Assembly: GCA_038209365.1 (NCBI GenBank)
Contig: JBBQXS010000005.1
Span: 65,359 to 129,358 of the forward strand
Direction of reading: 5' to 3'
Length of the DNA stretch: 64,000 bases
DNA from: DASQHW01 sp038209365
Lineage (GTDB): Bacteria > Actinomycetota > Acidimicrobiia > IMCC26256 > PALSA-610
Each line of letters begins with the position of its first letter. Position 1 is the stretch's first letter. The notes beneath the pieces were generated by a model. That model did not search any database and was not told the origin of the DNA. It saw only the letters and a program-made list of their open reading frames with translations. A program made the translations under genes and the position numbers. Below, in pieces: positions 25,634 through 34,226 of the stretch.

Positions 25634-26598
25634 GTTTCGGCGCTCCCGGCCGGCTCTTGTTGATCGTCGCGCCGATTGCACTGCTCATCGCGTACATCGT
25701 CGGCCAAAGGGTTCGACGCAAGTATGCATTGCGGTTCACGAGCGTCGACCTGCTCGCGTCGGTCGCCCCCCGCCGGGCCGGGTGGCAGCGTCACATCTCC
25801 GCGGCGTTGATGCTGCTCGCGTTGCTGTTCCTCGTCGTCGGGTTCGCGCATCCGACGCGCACGGTGAAGGTCGCCAAAGAGCGTGGCACGATCATCCTCA
25901 CGGTGGACACGTCGAGCTCGATGGCGGCGACCGACGTCGCGCCGAATCGCCTCGCGGCCGCGAAGGTGGCCGCCAAGCGTTTCGTCGACGGTTTGCCGCC
26001 GGGCCTCCAGGTCGGGCTGCTGACCTTCGACAGCAGCGTGACGCTCCGTATCCCGCCCACCTCCGACCACCCCACCCTGGACGCCGCGATCGACGGCCTC
26101 GGATTCAACGGCGGGACGGCGACCGGAAGCGCCATCAAGGCGTCCCTCGACGCGATCAAGGCGCTCCCCGTCGACGCGAACGGCAAGACCCCGAGCGCGG
26201 CGATCGTGCTGATGAGCGACGGCACCCCGACGATCGGCGCCCAAGGTGAGACTCCCGCCCAGACGGTCGCGAACTCGACCGCGGCCGCCAAGGAAGCCGG
26301 CATCCCCATCGACACGATTGCATTCGGCACCGAGGGGGGCGTCATCGAACGGCAGGGCGAGCAGATCCCCGTGCCGGCCGACCCCCAGGCGATGAAGGAG
26401 ATCGCGAGTGGGAGCGACGGCAAGTCATTCACCGCGCAGACCGCGGACCAGCTCAACTCGGTATACGACCAGATCCGCAGGACCGTCGGCTACGACAACA
26501 AGCAACAGGACATCACTGCGTGGTTCACAGGCATTGCGCTGGCCGTCGCGCTGCTGACCGCGATCGCGGCGCTCGTCTGGGTGCAGCGCATCCCGTAG
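25630..26598 (+). CDS. VWA-domain (BatA-like) membrane protein
   Basis: 322 residues with TM segments near residues 7-25, 56-74 and 300-320, flanking a VWA domain whose MIDAS motif is VDTSSSM (Asp93). This is the layout of BatA-type proteins in moxR operons; the domain lies between the second and third membrane segments. GTG start within GTGA, overlapping the DUF58 stop by 4 bases. The operon ends here, and the next gene (MBL fold) is convergent, 6 bases away. Confidence 0.9.
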   Translation: MSFGAPGRLLLIVAPIALLIAYIVGQRVRRKYALRFTSVDLLASVAPRRAGWQRHISAALMLLALLFLVVGFAHPTRTVKVAKERGTIILTVDTSSSMAATDVAPNRLAAAKVAAKRFVDGLPPGLQVGLLTFDSSVTLRIPPTSDHPTLDAAIDGLGFNGGTATGSAIKASLDAIKALPVDANGKTPSAAIVLMSDGTPTIGAQGETPAQTVANSTAAAKEAGIPIDTIAFGTEGGVIERQGEQIPVPADPQAMKEIASGSDGKSFTAQTADQLNSVYDQIRRTVGYDNKQQDITAWFTGIALAVALLTAIAALVWVQRIP

Positions 26599-26604
26599 GC
26601 AAAT

Positions 26605-27474
26605 TCACCTCGCGAGACGCACACCTTCATTGTCGAGCGTGATCGTCATGCCTTCGTTGGCGAGACAGACGCGATCCTCGGCCGACGTCCAGATCTTGCG
26701 GGCCTCGGTCAGGAGCTCCTCGAGCTCGTCGTCGGTGTGGTACGGGTCGTGGTGGAACAGCACGAGATTCCGAACGGCCGCCTTGTCGGCGAAGTCCATC
26801 GCGCCCGCGAGCCCAGAATGCCCCCAGCCGACATGGGCGCCGTACTCGTGATCCCGATACTGCGCGTCGTGCAGCAAGACGTCGGCGTCTCGCGCGATGT
26901 CGTAGCCGCTCATCCACTCGGGTGCCACCGAGCGCAGCTCGTTGCCGAGCGACGGCTCGTGATCAGGCAGATACACCAATGAACGTCCGTCTTCTTCGAT
27001 CCGGTACCCGACGGTCGGACCCTGGTGCTGCACCTTGCCCGCGCGAATTGTCGCCGAGCCGATCGACACGGCTTCCTCGGGCGCGTCGTGAAACGTGAGG
27101 CGCGCCGGCACGTCGTCCAGGTGGACGGGAAACAGCGGCGGAGAGAGGTACATCGCAATGCGCTCGGCGAGAGGCTGTATCGGAGACGGCGGTCCCCAGA
27201 TGTGAATGTCGAGGCTCGGATCGAACAGGGGCCGGAAGAATCCGAGGCCTTGCAAGTGGTCGAGGTGCAGATGGCTGAGCAGGATGTGCAGCTCGGGACA
27301 CGGGGTCGTTTGCATCAGCACACCGAGCGGCCGCATCCCGGTGCCGGCGTCGAGCACGAGGATCTCCCCGCTCGAGAGGCGCACTTCGACGCACGACGTG
27401 TTGCCGCCGTACTTCACGGTGTCCGGCCCGGGCGCGGCGACCGAGCCGCGGCATCCCCACACGCGCGCCCGCAT
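26605..27474 (-). CDS. MBL-fold metallo-hydrolase
   Basis: 289 residues. The metal-binding motif is LSHLHLDHLQGLGF (H-x-H-x-D-H, about residues 66-79), with later ligands in YLPDHEPS, DVLLHDAQY and GWGHSG, and FHHDP near the end, so two zinc ions are expected. The N-terminus WGCRGSVAAPG and GGNTSCVEVR are typical of a group related to ribonuclease Z/PhnP and class II 3',5'-cyclic-nucleotide phosphodiesterases. Start ATG overlaps the PAS gene's stop by one base. Neighbouring cyclase gene makes a cyclic-nucleotide substrate attractive but unproven. Confidence 0.85.
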   Translation of the reverse strand: MRARVWGCRGSVAAPGPDTVKYGGNTSCVEVRLSSGEILVLDAGTGMRPLGVLMQTTPCPELHILLSHLHLDHLQGLGFFRPLFDPSLDIHIWGPPSPIQPLAERIAMYLSPPLFPVHLDDVPARLTFHDAPEEAVSIGSATIRAGKVQHQGPTVGYRIEEDGRSLVYLPDHEPSLGNELRSVAPEWMSGYDIARDADVLLHDAQYRDHEYGAHVGWGHSGLAGAMDFADKAAVRNLVLFHHDPYHTDDELEELLTEARKIWTSAEDRVCLANEGMTITLDNEGVRLAR

Positions 27475-27902
27475 CAGGCGTCGTCTTTCGCGTCGGCGAC
27501 TTCCCAGAACACCGACACCACGCCGTGCATCTCGGCGGTCGTGCCGAACAGCGGATACGCCGTCGCGTGCACGACCCGCCGGACGCCGTCGAACCCAGTC
27601 GCGGCGAGCGTCATGTGGGCGGGGCGACGCTCGAAGAAAGCAATCCCTGATGGTGTGTCTCGTCGGCGCAGAGGTACGCCGTCCGGGGTCTCGAGTTGCA
27701 GGAGCGTGCCGAACTCCTCGGCCGGTATCTCGCCCAGCTCGCCGAAGGACTTGCCGATGATCACTGCGGCCGCATCGTTGTAGAAGACGAGCACTCCGCG
27801 GGCGTCGAGCAGGAACATCGGGGTCGCGAGATTCGACGCGAGCTCGCGAGCGAGGATGAGTGGAAGCGGCTTCGCGCCGCCGGAGGGTGCAGGGTCGTTC
27901 AC
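27474..27902 (-). CDS. PAS-domain protein
   Basis: About 142 residues forming one PAS domain: an N-terminal cap, then ATPMFLLDARGVLVFYNDAA (the classic PAS beta-strand pair), a central helix region with IIGKSFGEL, and the C-terminal strands. No output domain is attached, so it likely passes a signal to a partner, perhaps the MBL enzyme it is translationally coupled with. GTG 27902 chosen because upstream in-frame sequence has no coding look. Confidence 0.8.
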   Translation of the reverse strand: MNDPAPSGGAKPLPLILARELASNLATPMFLLDARGVLVFYNDAAAVIIGKSFGELGEIPAEEFGTLLQLETPDGVPLRRRDTPSGIAFFERRPAHMTLAATGFDGVRRVVHATAYPLFGTTAEMHGVVSVFWEVADAKDDA

Positions 27903-28073
27903 GCCGCAGATGGTTGCCGCCCGGCGGCTTCGTTGGCAATCAGCGGCGCCCGACGCCGTAGCCTGGGTGAGGTGACCGGTGTGATGAGGCGCGTGCGGGA
28001 GGATGGGGCCACCGCCGAGGACCGCGCCGGCACCTGGCCGTCGGACCGCTAGCTCGCGGCGCCCGACGACGTC

Positions 28074-28532
28074 TTGTTCCGCGCCATCGACGTCGCCGCG
28101 CCGCGCGAGGACGTGTTTCGCTGGCTGTGCCAGCTCCGGGTCGCGCCGTACAGCTACGACTGGATCGACAACTTCGGACGCCGGAGCCCGCGCGTTCTGA
28201 CCCCGGGCCTCGAGGAACTCGAGGTCGGGCAGACCTTCGCGACGATCTTCGAGCTCGTCGAGTTCGAGACGAACTCGCACGTGACGCTGCGCACCACGAG
28301 GCGGCTGTTCGGCGACGTGGTGGTGACGTATCGCGTCTCGGAGACCCGGGACGGGGAGCGGAGCCGGCTCGCAGTGAAGCTGCTCGTGCGGCACCGCCGC
28401 GACCTGCTGGGCCGCGTGTGGAGGTTGGTGCTTCCGCCGGGCGATCTCGTGATGATGCACAAGCAGCTGCGCACCCTCGCAGGTCTCGCCGAGCGTGCGC
28501 ATCGAGCGGTGGCCACGAGCCCGATGCTCTAG
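28074..28532 (+). CDS. SRPBCC (START-like) protein, N-terminus interrupted by an in-frame stop
   Basis: The reading frame from about 28053 encodes an SRPBCC-type hydrophobic ligand-binding domain (FRAIDVAAPREDVFRWLCQL, LRVAPYSYDWIDNFGRRSP). The only start in this stretch is TTG 28074. However the same frame is open upstream from ATG 27984, with GAGGTGA 8 bases before it, and the 22 residues before a TAG at 28050-28052 read like the normal N-terminus of the family. So the gene is either a pseudogene, contains a sequencing error, or starts at TTG with a short N-terminus. Divergent from the PAS gene; followed after 9 bases by the cyclase. Confidence 0.7.
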   Translation: MFRAIDVAAPREDVFRWLCQLRVAPYSYDWIDNFGRRSPRVLTPGLEELEVGQTFATIFELVEFETNSHVTLRTTRRLFGDVVVTYRVSETRDGERSRLAVKLLVRHRRDLLGRVWRLVLPPGDLVMMHKQLRTLAGLAERAHRAVATSPML

Positions 28533-28535
28533 CGT
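28530..28535 (+). promoter_or_regulatory. TAGCGT -10 element embedding a stop codon
   Basis: TAGCGT starts with the TAG stop of the SRPBCC gene and ends 6 bases before GTG 28542. With no Shine-Dalgarno in the gap, the large cyclase may be expressed from a leaderless transcript. Confidence 0.45.
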
Positions 28536-28541
28536 TGGTCC

Positions 28542-31500
28542 GTGGATCTCGGCGGGGTCGGGGTGGCTGAGCTTACGAACGCGTCGGTGCTGCCACCCTA
28601 CGTGCCGCGCCTGGTCACCGACTGGGCGGCGACACAGGCCAATGATCCCTGGCGAGCCATCGCCGGCACCATGGTGTTCGCCGATCTCTCCGGCTTCACG
28701 GCGATGTCCGAGCGCTTGTCGCGTCACGGTCGCGTCGGTGCCGAGGAGGTGACCGACGCAATCGGCGCATGCTTTGCCGAGCTGCTGGCTGTCGCGTACG
28801 ACGCGGGTGGCGGACTGTTGAAGTTCGGCGGGGATGCCCTTTTGCTCGTGTTTCGCGGCGATCACCACGCGCACCGGGCAGTATGGGCCGCGGCGGCGAT
28901 GCGCGAGCGCTTGCGCGAAGCCGGCAAGCTGAAGACCTCCGCCGGCAACGTCACGCTGCGTATGTCGGTCGGTGTGCACTCGGGCACGTTCGACTGCTTC
29001 CTCGTCGGCTCGCCGAGCCGTGAGCTCCTTGTCATCGGGCCCGCGGCGAGCGAAGTCGTCGCGATGGAACACGGCGCGAGCGCGGGCCAGATCGTCGTCA
29101 GCCCCGCGACGGCCGCCACATTGCCCGAGCGTTGTGTCGGCGATCCGCTCGAAGGCGGGTTCCTCCTTCGCCACGCGCCGGACCGGCCGCCGGATGCCGC
29201 CCACCAACTTCCCGAGGTCGCTCCTGACATCGACCTGCGGGAGTTCATTCCGCTCGCCGTCCACGAGCATGTCCTCGCGGGTGGCGGTTCGCCGGAGCAT
29301 CGTGTCGTCACGGTTGCGTTCGTGCATTTCGGCGGCCTCGACGCGTTCCTCGCCCTGCACGGCCCGAAACAGACAGCCGACGCGCTCGACGCGCTCGTAA
29401 CCACCGTCGCGCAGTCATGCGCGGCGCACGGCGTGGCGCTTCTCGCGACCGATGTCGATGCCGACGGCGGCAAATTCCTCCTGACTGCCGGCGCCCCTTC
29501 GGTCCAGGGGCACGAGGAGAAGAGAATGCTCGCGACCGCGCGGCGCATCGTCGAGGCAGACCTCGCGATCCCCGTGCGTGTCGGCGTCAACCGTGGTCCG
29601 GTCTTCGCGGGCGACGTCGGTCCTCACTATCGCCGCACGTACACCGTCATGGGCGACACCGTGAACCTCGCGGCTCGGCTGATGGCCGCTGCCGCGCCCC
29701 GCCGTGTCGTCGCAACTGCGAGCGTCCTCGACCTGGCGGTTGACTTCGCGTCGTCGCCCCTGCCACCGATGCGCGTCAAGGGCAAGCGCGCGCCGGTCGA
29801 GGCATACGAGGTCGGCGCCGCGCACGCACGCCGGTCGGCCGACTCCGCCGACGCCGTCGAGCTGCCGTTCGTCGGGCGCGAAGCCGAGCTCGCGCAGTTG
29901 GAGAAGTTCCTGGCGGACGCGCGAGCGGGCGAGGGCGTGTCGGTCCGTATCGCCGGTCCTGCCGGCATCGGCAAGTCGCGACTCATCGAAGAATTGCGAG
30001 CTCGGGCACCCGAGACGCGGTCCATACGGGCGACGTGTGAGGCCTACGACGTCTCGACGCCGTACGCGACGATCGCGCGCCTGGTTCGCGAGGCGCTGGC
30101 GCTGCCGAACGATGCTCCCGCGGCCGGCGTCGAAGACGCGCTGCGAGCCGCGGTCGCAGCCCATGCGCCCGAGCTCGAACCGCACATCCCGCTGCTCGGT
30201 TCGGCACTCGGCCTCGACATCCCCGACACGCCCGAGACCGCGACGTTGGCACCGCAGTACCGAGCGGCGCGCGTGGCCGACACCACGGCGTCGCTGCTCG
30301 CAACCGCGCTCCGCGGCCCCGCATTGGTCGTGATCGACGATTCCGAGTGGATCGACGAGGCATCGCGCGAAGTCGTCGAGAAGCTCGGCTCGATCGCCGC
30401 CGAAGCGCGCATCGTGCTCGTGTGCCTCGCACGCGACGACACGCGCAACGACGAAGATGCGCTGCTGGTCGGGCCGCTCGCGCCCCAGGAGGTCGAAGCC
30501 GCGCTCCGCCAGGCGACCGAGGGCGCGCCGCTACGCCCGCATGAGCTCGCCGCACTCACTTCCCGGGCCGACGGCAATCCGTTGTTCCTCACCGAGCTGT
30601 GGCGCGCGGCGACCGACGGTGAGGACACCGACGCGCTCCCCGACTCGATCGAGGCGTTGGTCACGGCGCAGCTGGATCGGCTCAGACCGGCGCTGCGAAC
30701 CGTCCTCGGGTATGCCGCGATCCTCGGCAGGGGCTTCGACCGTACGGAGCTGCGCGAGCTGATCGGCGACGACGTGCAGCTCGACACCAATACCTGGGCT
30801 TCCCTCGCCGAGTTCGTCGACCTCGAGGCCGGCGCTCGGGCGCGATTCCGTCACGGCCTGATGCGCGACGCGGCCTACGGGAAGCTGCCGTTCCGCCGCC
30901 GCCGCGAGCTGCACCTGCGCGCCGCACGAGCGGTCGAGCGGCGCGGGCGCGCGCGTCCCGATGCCGAGGCCGAGCTCCTGTCGTTGCACTTCTTCAATGC
31001 CCAGGCCTACGGCGAGACGTGGCGCTACGCCCGCATCGCGGGCGAGCGCGCTCGTGACAAGTACGCAAACGTCGACGCGGCGGTGCTGTTGCAGCGCGCA
31101 CTCGCCGCCGCCCGAAAGCTTCCCGAGCTCGAACCTACGGAAGTCGCGGACGTGCGTGAGGCGCTCGGGGACGTGCACGACCGCAACGGCGAGTACGAAC
31201 ACGCCCGGCTCGATTACCGCGCCGCCCGCAGGCTCGTGCGGGGCAATGTCGTGCGAGAGGCCGAGCTCCTGCTGAAGGAGGCTTGGATTCCTGAGCGAAT
31301 CGGCCGTTACGCGGACGCCATCCGTACGATCAGGAAGGGCCTACAGCTCCTCGACGGCGTCACCGATGAGGCCGCGGGCCGAGCGCGAGCGCAGCTCACC
31401 GTCTGGTACGCCGCGATTCGCCAGGGCCAGGGACGACGTCGCGAAGCGATCACATGGTGCGAACGCGCGCTCGACGAGGCACGGCGGGCCGGCGACCGCG

Positions 31501-32354
31501 ACGCGGAGGCGCACGCGTGTTACGTCCTCGACTGGGCCCACACCGAACTGGGCGAGGCCCACTTGGCGAACAACCTTCCACGCGCCGCCGAGCTCTACGC
31601 CGAGCTCGGCGATCTTTGTGGCCAGGGCATGGTCCTCAACGGACAGGGGGCCTCCGCGCAAGCCCGCGGCGATTGGCAGGAGGCGATCGCGTGGTTCGAG
31701 CGCGCATTGGACGCTTACGATCGAGCCGGTTCTGCCGTGGATGCGGCGCGGGCAAATGCGAACATCGCCGAAGTGCTCTCCGACCAGGGACGCTTCGACG
31801 AGGCCGAATCGCGCTTGCGGGAGGCGCTGCGGGTTTCGACGGCCGCCGGCTATCACTACGACATCGCGCTCATCCTCGGCTTCCTCGGCCGGAACTGCGC
31901 ACGCGCCGGCCGGTTCGACGACGCGTTCCTGTTCCTCGGTGCGGCCCGCGAGGAGTTCGACAACACGGGATGCCACGGCGACGTGGTTCGGATCGACGCA
32001 TGGCGCGCCGAGGCGCTCAGCCTCTCGGGAGACGCCGGTGCTGCGCTCCTGCTCGCCGACACCACGCTTCGAACCGCAAAGCTGGAAGGCGGAATCTCCC
32101 TCGAGGTGCCGCTGCTCGAGCGGGTACGCGCGGAGTCGCTGTGGTCCCTGGGCGATATCGACGAAGCCGGGCGCGCGCTCACCACCAGCGTCCACGCAGC
32201 GCGATCGCGGGGCGCCGATTACGAGTTGGCGCTCGCCCTCGACGTCTTGGTGCGCATGCCCGAGCTGCGCGCACATTTCGACAACGTCGATGCGCTCCTC
32301 GCCGAGCGCGATGCGGTGTTCGACCGTCTGGGCGTCGTGGTTGTCACCCTCTAA
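28542..32354 (+). CDS. tandem class III adenylyl/guanylyl cyclase with ATPase and TPR domains (soluble adenylyl cyclase-like)
   Basis: 1270 residues in the order cyclase domain 1 (about 40-205), cyclase domain 2 (about 245-430), P-loop ATPase (about 442-760) and TPR repeats (about 790-1250). Domain 1 holds both metal-binding Asp residues (FADLSGFTAMSERL; KFGGDALL) but lacks the Asn/Arg of the active site; domain 2 lacks the first Asp but has Lys in GGKFLLTAG and Asn/Arg in YTVMGDTVNLAARL. One composite active site per protein is expected, as in mammalian soluble adenylyl cyclase. Walker A is GPAGIGKSR (about 471-479), Walker B ALVVIDDSEWID. Likely makes cAMP; cGMP cannot be excluded. GTG 28563 is an alternative start. 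Confidence 0.88.
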   Translation: MDLGGVGVAELTNASVLPPYVPRLVTDWAATQANDPWRAIAGTMVFADLSGFTAMSERLSRHGRVGAEEVTDAIGACFAELLAVAYDAGGGLLKFGGDALLLVFRGDHHAHRAVWAAAAMRERLREAGKLKTSAGNVTLRMSVGVHSGTFDCFLVGSPSRELLVIGPAASEVVAMEHGASAGQIVVSPATAATLPERCVGDPLEGGFLLRHAPDRPPDAAHQLPEVAPDIDLREFIPLAVHEHVLAGGGSPEHRVVTVAFVHFGGLDAFLALHGPKQTADALDALVTTVAQSCAAHGVALLATDVDADGGKFLLTAGAPSVQGHEEKRMLATARRIVEADLAIPVRVGVNRGPVFAGDVGPHYRRTYTVMGDTVNLAARLMAAAAPRRVVATASVLDLAVDFASSPLPPMRVKGKRAPVEAYEVGAAHARRSADSADAVELPFVGREAELAQLEKFLADARAGEGVSVRIAGPAGIGKSRLIEELRARAPETRSIRATCEAYDVSTPYATIARLVREALALPNDAPAAGVEDALRAAVAAHAPELEPHIPLLGSALGLDIPDTPETATLAPQYRAARVADTTASLLATALRGPALVVIDDSEWIDEASREVVEKLGSIAAEARIVLVCLARDDTRNDEDALLVGPLAPQEVEAALRQATEGAPLRPHELAALTSRADGNPLFLTELWRAATDGEDTDALPDSIEALVTAQLDRLRPALRTVLGYAAILGRGFDRTELRELIGDDVQLDTNTWASLAEFVDLEAGARARFRHGLMRDAAYGKLPFRRRRELHLRAARAVERRGRARPDAEAELLSLHFFNAQAYGETWRYARIAGERARDKYANVDAAVLLQRALAAARKLPELEPTEVADVREALGDVHDRNGEYEHARLDYRAARRLVRGNVVREAELLLKEAWIPERIGRYADAIRTIRKGLQLLDGVTDEAAGRARAQLTVWYAAIRQGQGRRREAITWCERALDEARRAGDRDAEAHACYVLDWAHTELGEAHLANNLPRAAELYAELGDLCGQGMVLNGQGASAQARGDWQEAIAWFERALDAYDRAGSAVDAARANANIAEVLSDQGRFDEAESRLREALRVSTAAGYHYDIALILGFLGRNCARAGRFDDAFLFLGAAREEFDNTGCHGDVVRIDAWRAEALSLSGDAGAALLLADTTLRTAKLEGGISLEVPLLERVRAESLWSLGDIDEAGRALTTSVHAARSRGADYELALALDVLVRMPELRAHFDNVDALLAERDAVFDRLGVVVVTL

Positions 32355-32375
32355 TCGCCGGTTGGCCAACCCGCG

Positions 32376-33785
32376 TCAGCGGCGTGCCCACCCGGAGCCG
32401 GGCGAGAGGTAGAGGATCTCGAACGTCGTCTGCCAGTTCGGTGGACGCTGCGTGATGAACCGCCGGTTGACACACGGGGCCGGGTTGGCGATGCCGCTCT
32501 GGGTGCAGTTGGGCACGATCGTCACCACATTGGTGCCATCCGCCTTGTGGTACACGATCGAATTGTTCAGGTCGCTCTGCGCCGCGGCGAGCGTCGAATG
32601 ACTCAGCGTCAGCCGCAGCTTGATCGGCTGGTTCGGGGTGTTGTAGCCCTGGATGGGATTGATGAACGTCGCGGGACCCATGCACGGGTTACCGGCACAG
32701 AAACTGGCACTCGCCAAGGTGATCGTCACGTTGGCGCCCGGCCCCGAGGCTGGCAGCAAGAGCGTCGAGGGGTTCGACCCGCCGGTGCTGATCGACCCGC
32801 CGGGCTCGACGAACCCGCTCACAGTGGTCCCGTTCGGGGCGTTGACGTGCGTCGTGGCACTCGCCGTGCTCCCGCCCGGGCTCGTGGTTGCCGAGTCGGT
32901 GATGTTCGTCCCGCCGGATGCCGGCGACGTGCGTACGTCGACGAACACCGACTTGGAGGCGCCGGCGCCGATCGTGCCCAGCGAGCACGTGACCTTCCTG
33001 GTGGCGCTCGTGTGCGTGCACCCCAACGTGCTCGACACGAACGTCGTGCCGGCCGGATAGGTGTCGGTGACCGACACGTTCGGGACCGAGGACTCGCTGT
33101 CGGTGTTCGTCACCTTCACCGTGTACCGCACGTTGCCGCCGGCGGTGGTCGGGTCCGGCGTGTCGACGATCGACGTCGAAAGCGTGCTCCCTCCCTGAGT
33201 GAAGGTGAAATCGTCCCAACCGATCCCCCCACCGTCGGTAATGTTGTAGATGCGGATTCGAGTAACGTTGCTATAAGAACTCAGATTCTGTAGTTCCGGA
33301 TTTAGGCCACCTGCGTGACCTGTAACGGGAACCGTGGCCAGCAGCCCGCTAGCGCCAAACACGTCGATGTCGGCCACGTGGCCGGTATCGTTGATTCCCA
33401 TGCCGTTGAATGTAAGACCGCTGATGGGGCTCGTGAAGTCGATGGTTGTCGGCGCAACACAACTAATGCCGCCACCGACGGGTCCGGTACAAATAAAGTT
33501 TGGGTCCGAACCGTTGTATTCTGGCTGAGCCGTCACCTTATTTTCGTTGCCCTCAGTAGACGAGAAAGTCGCGCTTGGATACTGATTTGTGACGACGACT
33601 CCGTCGCTTAAATCATCAAAGTTGATGACCTGCGTAGCGGCGCCCGCCGCAGAAGTGCCGAACGACACCGCAGCGGCTGTCGCCACAACGAGCGCGAACA
33701 ATACGTAGAAGCGCGTTTGCCTCGTGAGACTCGCGCCGGCCTTTGCCAAGGTTGAAGGAAACGCGAAGTGAGCCAGATCCGCCAT
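32376..33785 (-). CDS. secreted DUF11-type protein
   Basis: 469 residues with a signal peptide ending near residue 50 (SAAGAA-TQVINF). The N-terminal half has a carbohydrate-binding-like beta-rich region (LTFNGMGINDTGHVADIDVF), then a DUF11-like bacterial Ig-fold repeat (about 205-320, VRYTVKVTNTDSESSVPNVSVTDTYPAGTTF split around residue 225) and a further beta-sandwich region. It is probably displayed or shed outside the cell. ATG 33785 has TAGGAG 5 bases upstream. The 5' two-thirds is visibly richer in A+T than the surrounding sequence, hinting at transfer. Confidence 0.8.
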   Translation of the reverse strand: MADLAHFAFPSTLAKAGASLTRQTRFYVLFALVVATAAAVSFGTSAAGAATQVINFDDLSDGVVVTNQYPSATFSSTEGNENKVTAQPEYNGSDPNFICTGPVGGGISCVAPTTIDFTSPISGLTFNGMGINDTGHVADIDVFGASGLLATVPVTGHAGGLNPELQNLSSYSNVTRIRIYNITDGGGIGWDDFTFTQGGSTLSTSIVDTPDPTTAGGNVRYTVKVTNTDSESSVPNVSVTDTYPAGTTFVSSTLGCTHTSATRKVTCSLGTIGAGASKSVFVDVRTSPASGGTNITDSATTSPGGSTASATTHVNAPNGTTVSGFVEPGGSISTGGSNPSTLLLPASGPGANVTITLASASFCAGNPCMGPATFINPIQGYNTPNQPIKLRLTLSHSTLAAAQSDLNNSIVYHKADGTNVVTIVPNCTQSGIANPAPCVNRRFITQRPPNWQTTFEILYLSPGSGWARR

Positions 33786-34226
33786 TGCGCGCTCCTAAAC
33801 TTGGACCAACTGATCGAATGAAGAAAGAAGGTCTCCCGCCGGGTGTCTAGCAAATGGCGTCCAATACCGCAATGGCGCTCATGCGTGCAGGACGAAACAC
33901 GCTCTTTGGGAATTTTGCGACGTGCTGAGGAGCGCTTCATCGCACAGTGAGACGGGTGTCCTCGCGGCACTCGACGCGGAGAGCGCAAAACGGGGAAAAC
34001 CCTCGCGGCAGGTGAGCGGAAGGTTGCGATATCGGTTCGGCTGCTCTATGTTGCGCCGGCCTGGCGGCGCGTGGGGAGGGTGAGCACGGTGGGCGAAGCA
34101 CGCGATGGTTGACGACAGCGCGATGCGTTACGCTCCGCGCCGCGAACGCGCGTGTGGTGGTCGAGTCGTGAGCATGGTTCTCCCGACCACGGTGGTCTCA
34201 TTCGAACTGCACCTCTTGGGGGGAAC
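33786..34226. other. 440 bp intergenic region between divergent secreted-protein genes
   Basis: No ORF of quality found. It is richer in A+T than the flanks. On the plus strand TTGCGA (34024-34029) and TATGTT (34047-34052) are 17 bases apart, a promoter candidate for the propeller gene with a roughly 170-base leader; on the minus strand TTGCGG and TAGACA (72-67 and 49-44 of 338xx) also stand 17 apart before the DUF11 gene. Confidence 0.5.
34024..34052 (+). promoter_or_regulatory. candidate sigma-70 promoter of the beta-propeller gene
   Basis: TTGCGA and TATGTT with a 17-base spacer. Transcript would carry about 168 bases before ATG 34227; a nearer alternative (TTGACG at 34109, TACGCT at 34129) has only 14 bases between. 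Confidence 0.35.

Noticed and set aside
27903..29360. Long minus-strand frame upstream of the PAS domain
   Set aside because: Only the last 142 codons have a PAS domain; the rest is the antisense of the SRPBCC and cyclase genes.
32341..32375. GGTTGGCCAACC palindrome at 32360-32371 after the cyclase stop
   Set aside because: Loop would be only 4 bases inside a short perfect palindrome with no T-run; position between convergent genes is suggestive, but stem strength is too low to call.
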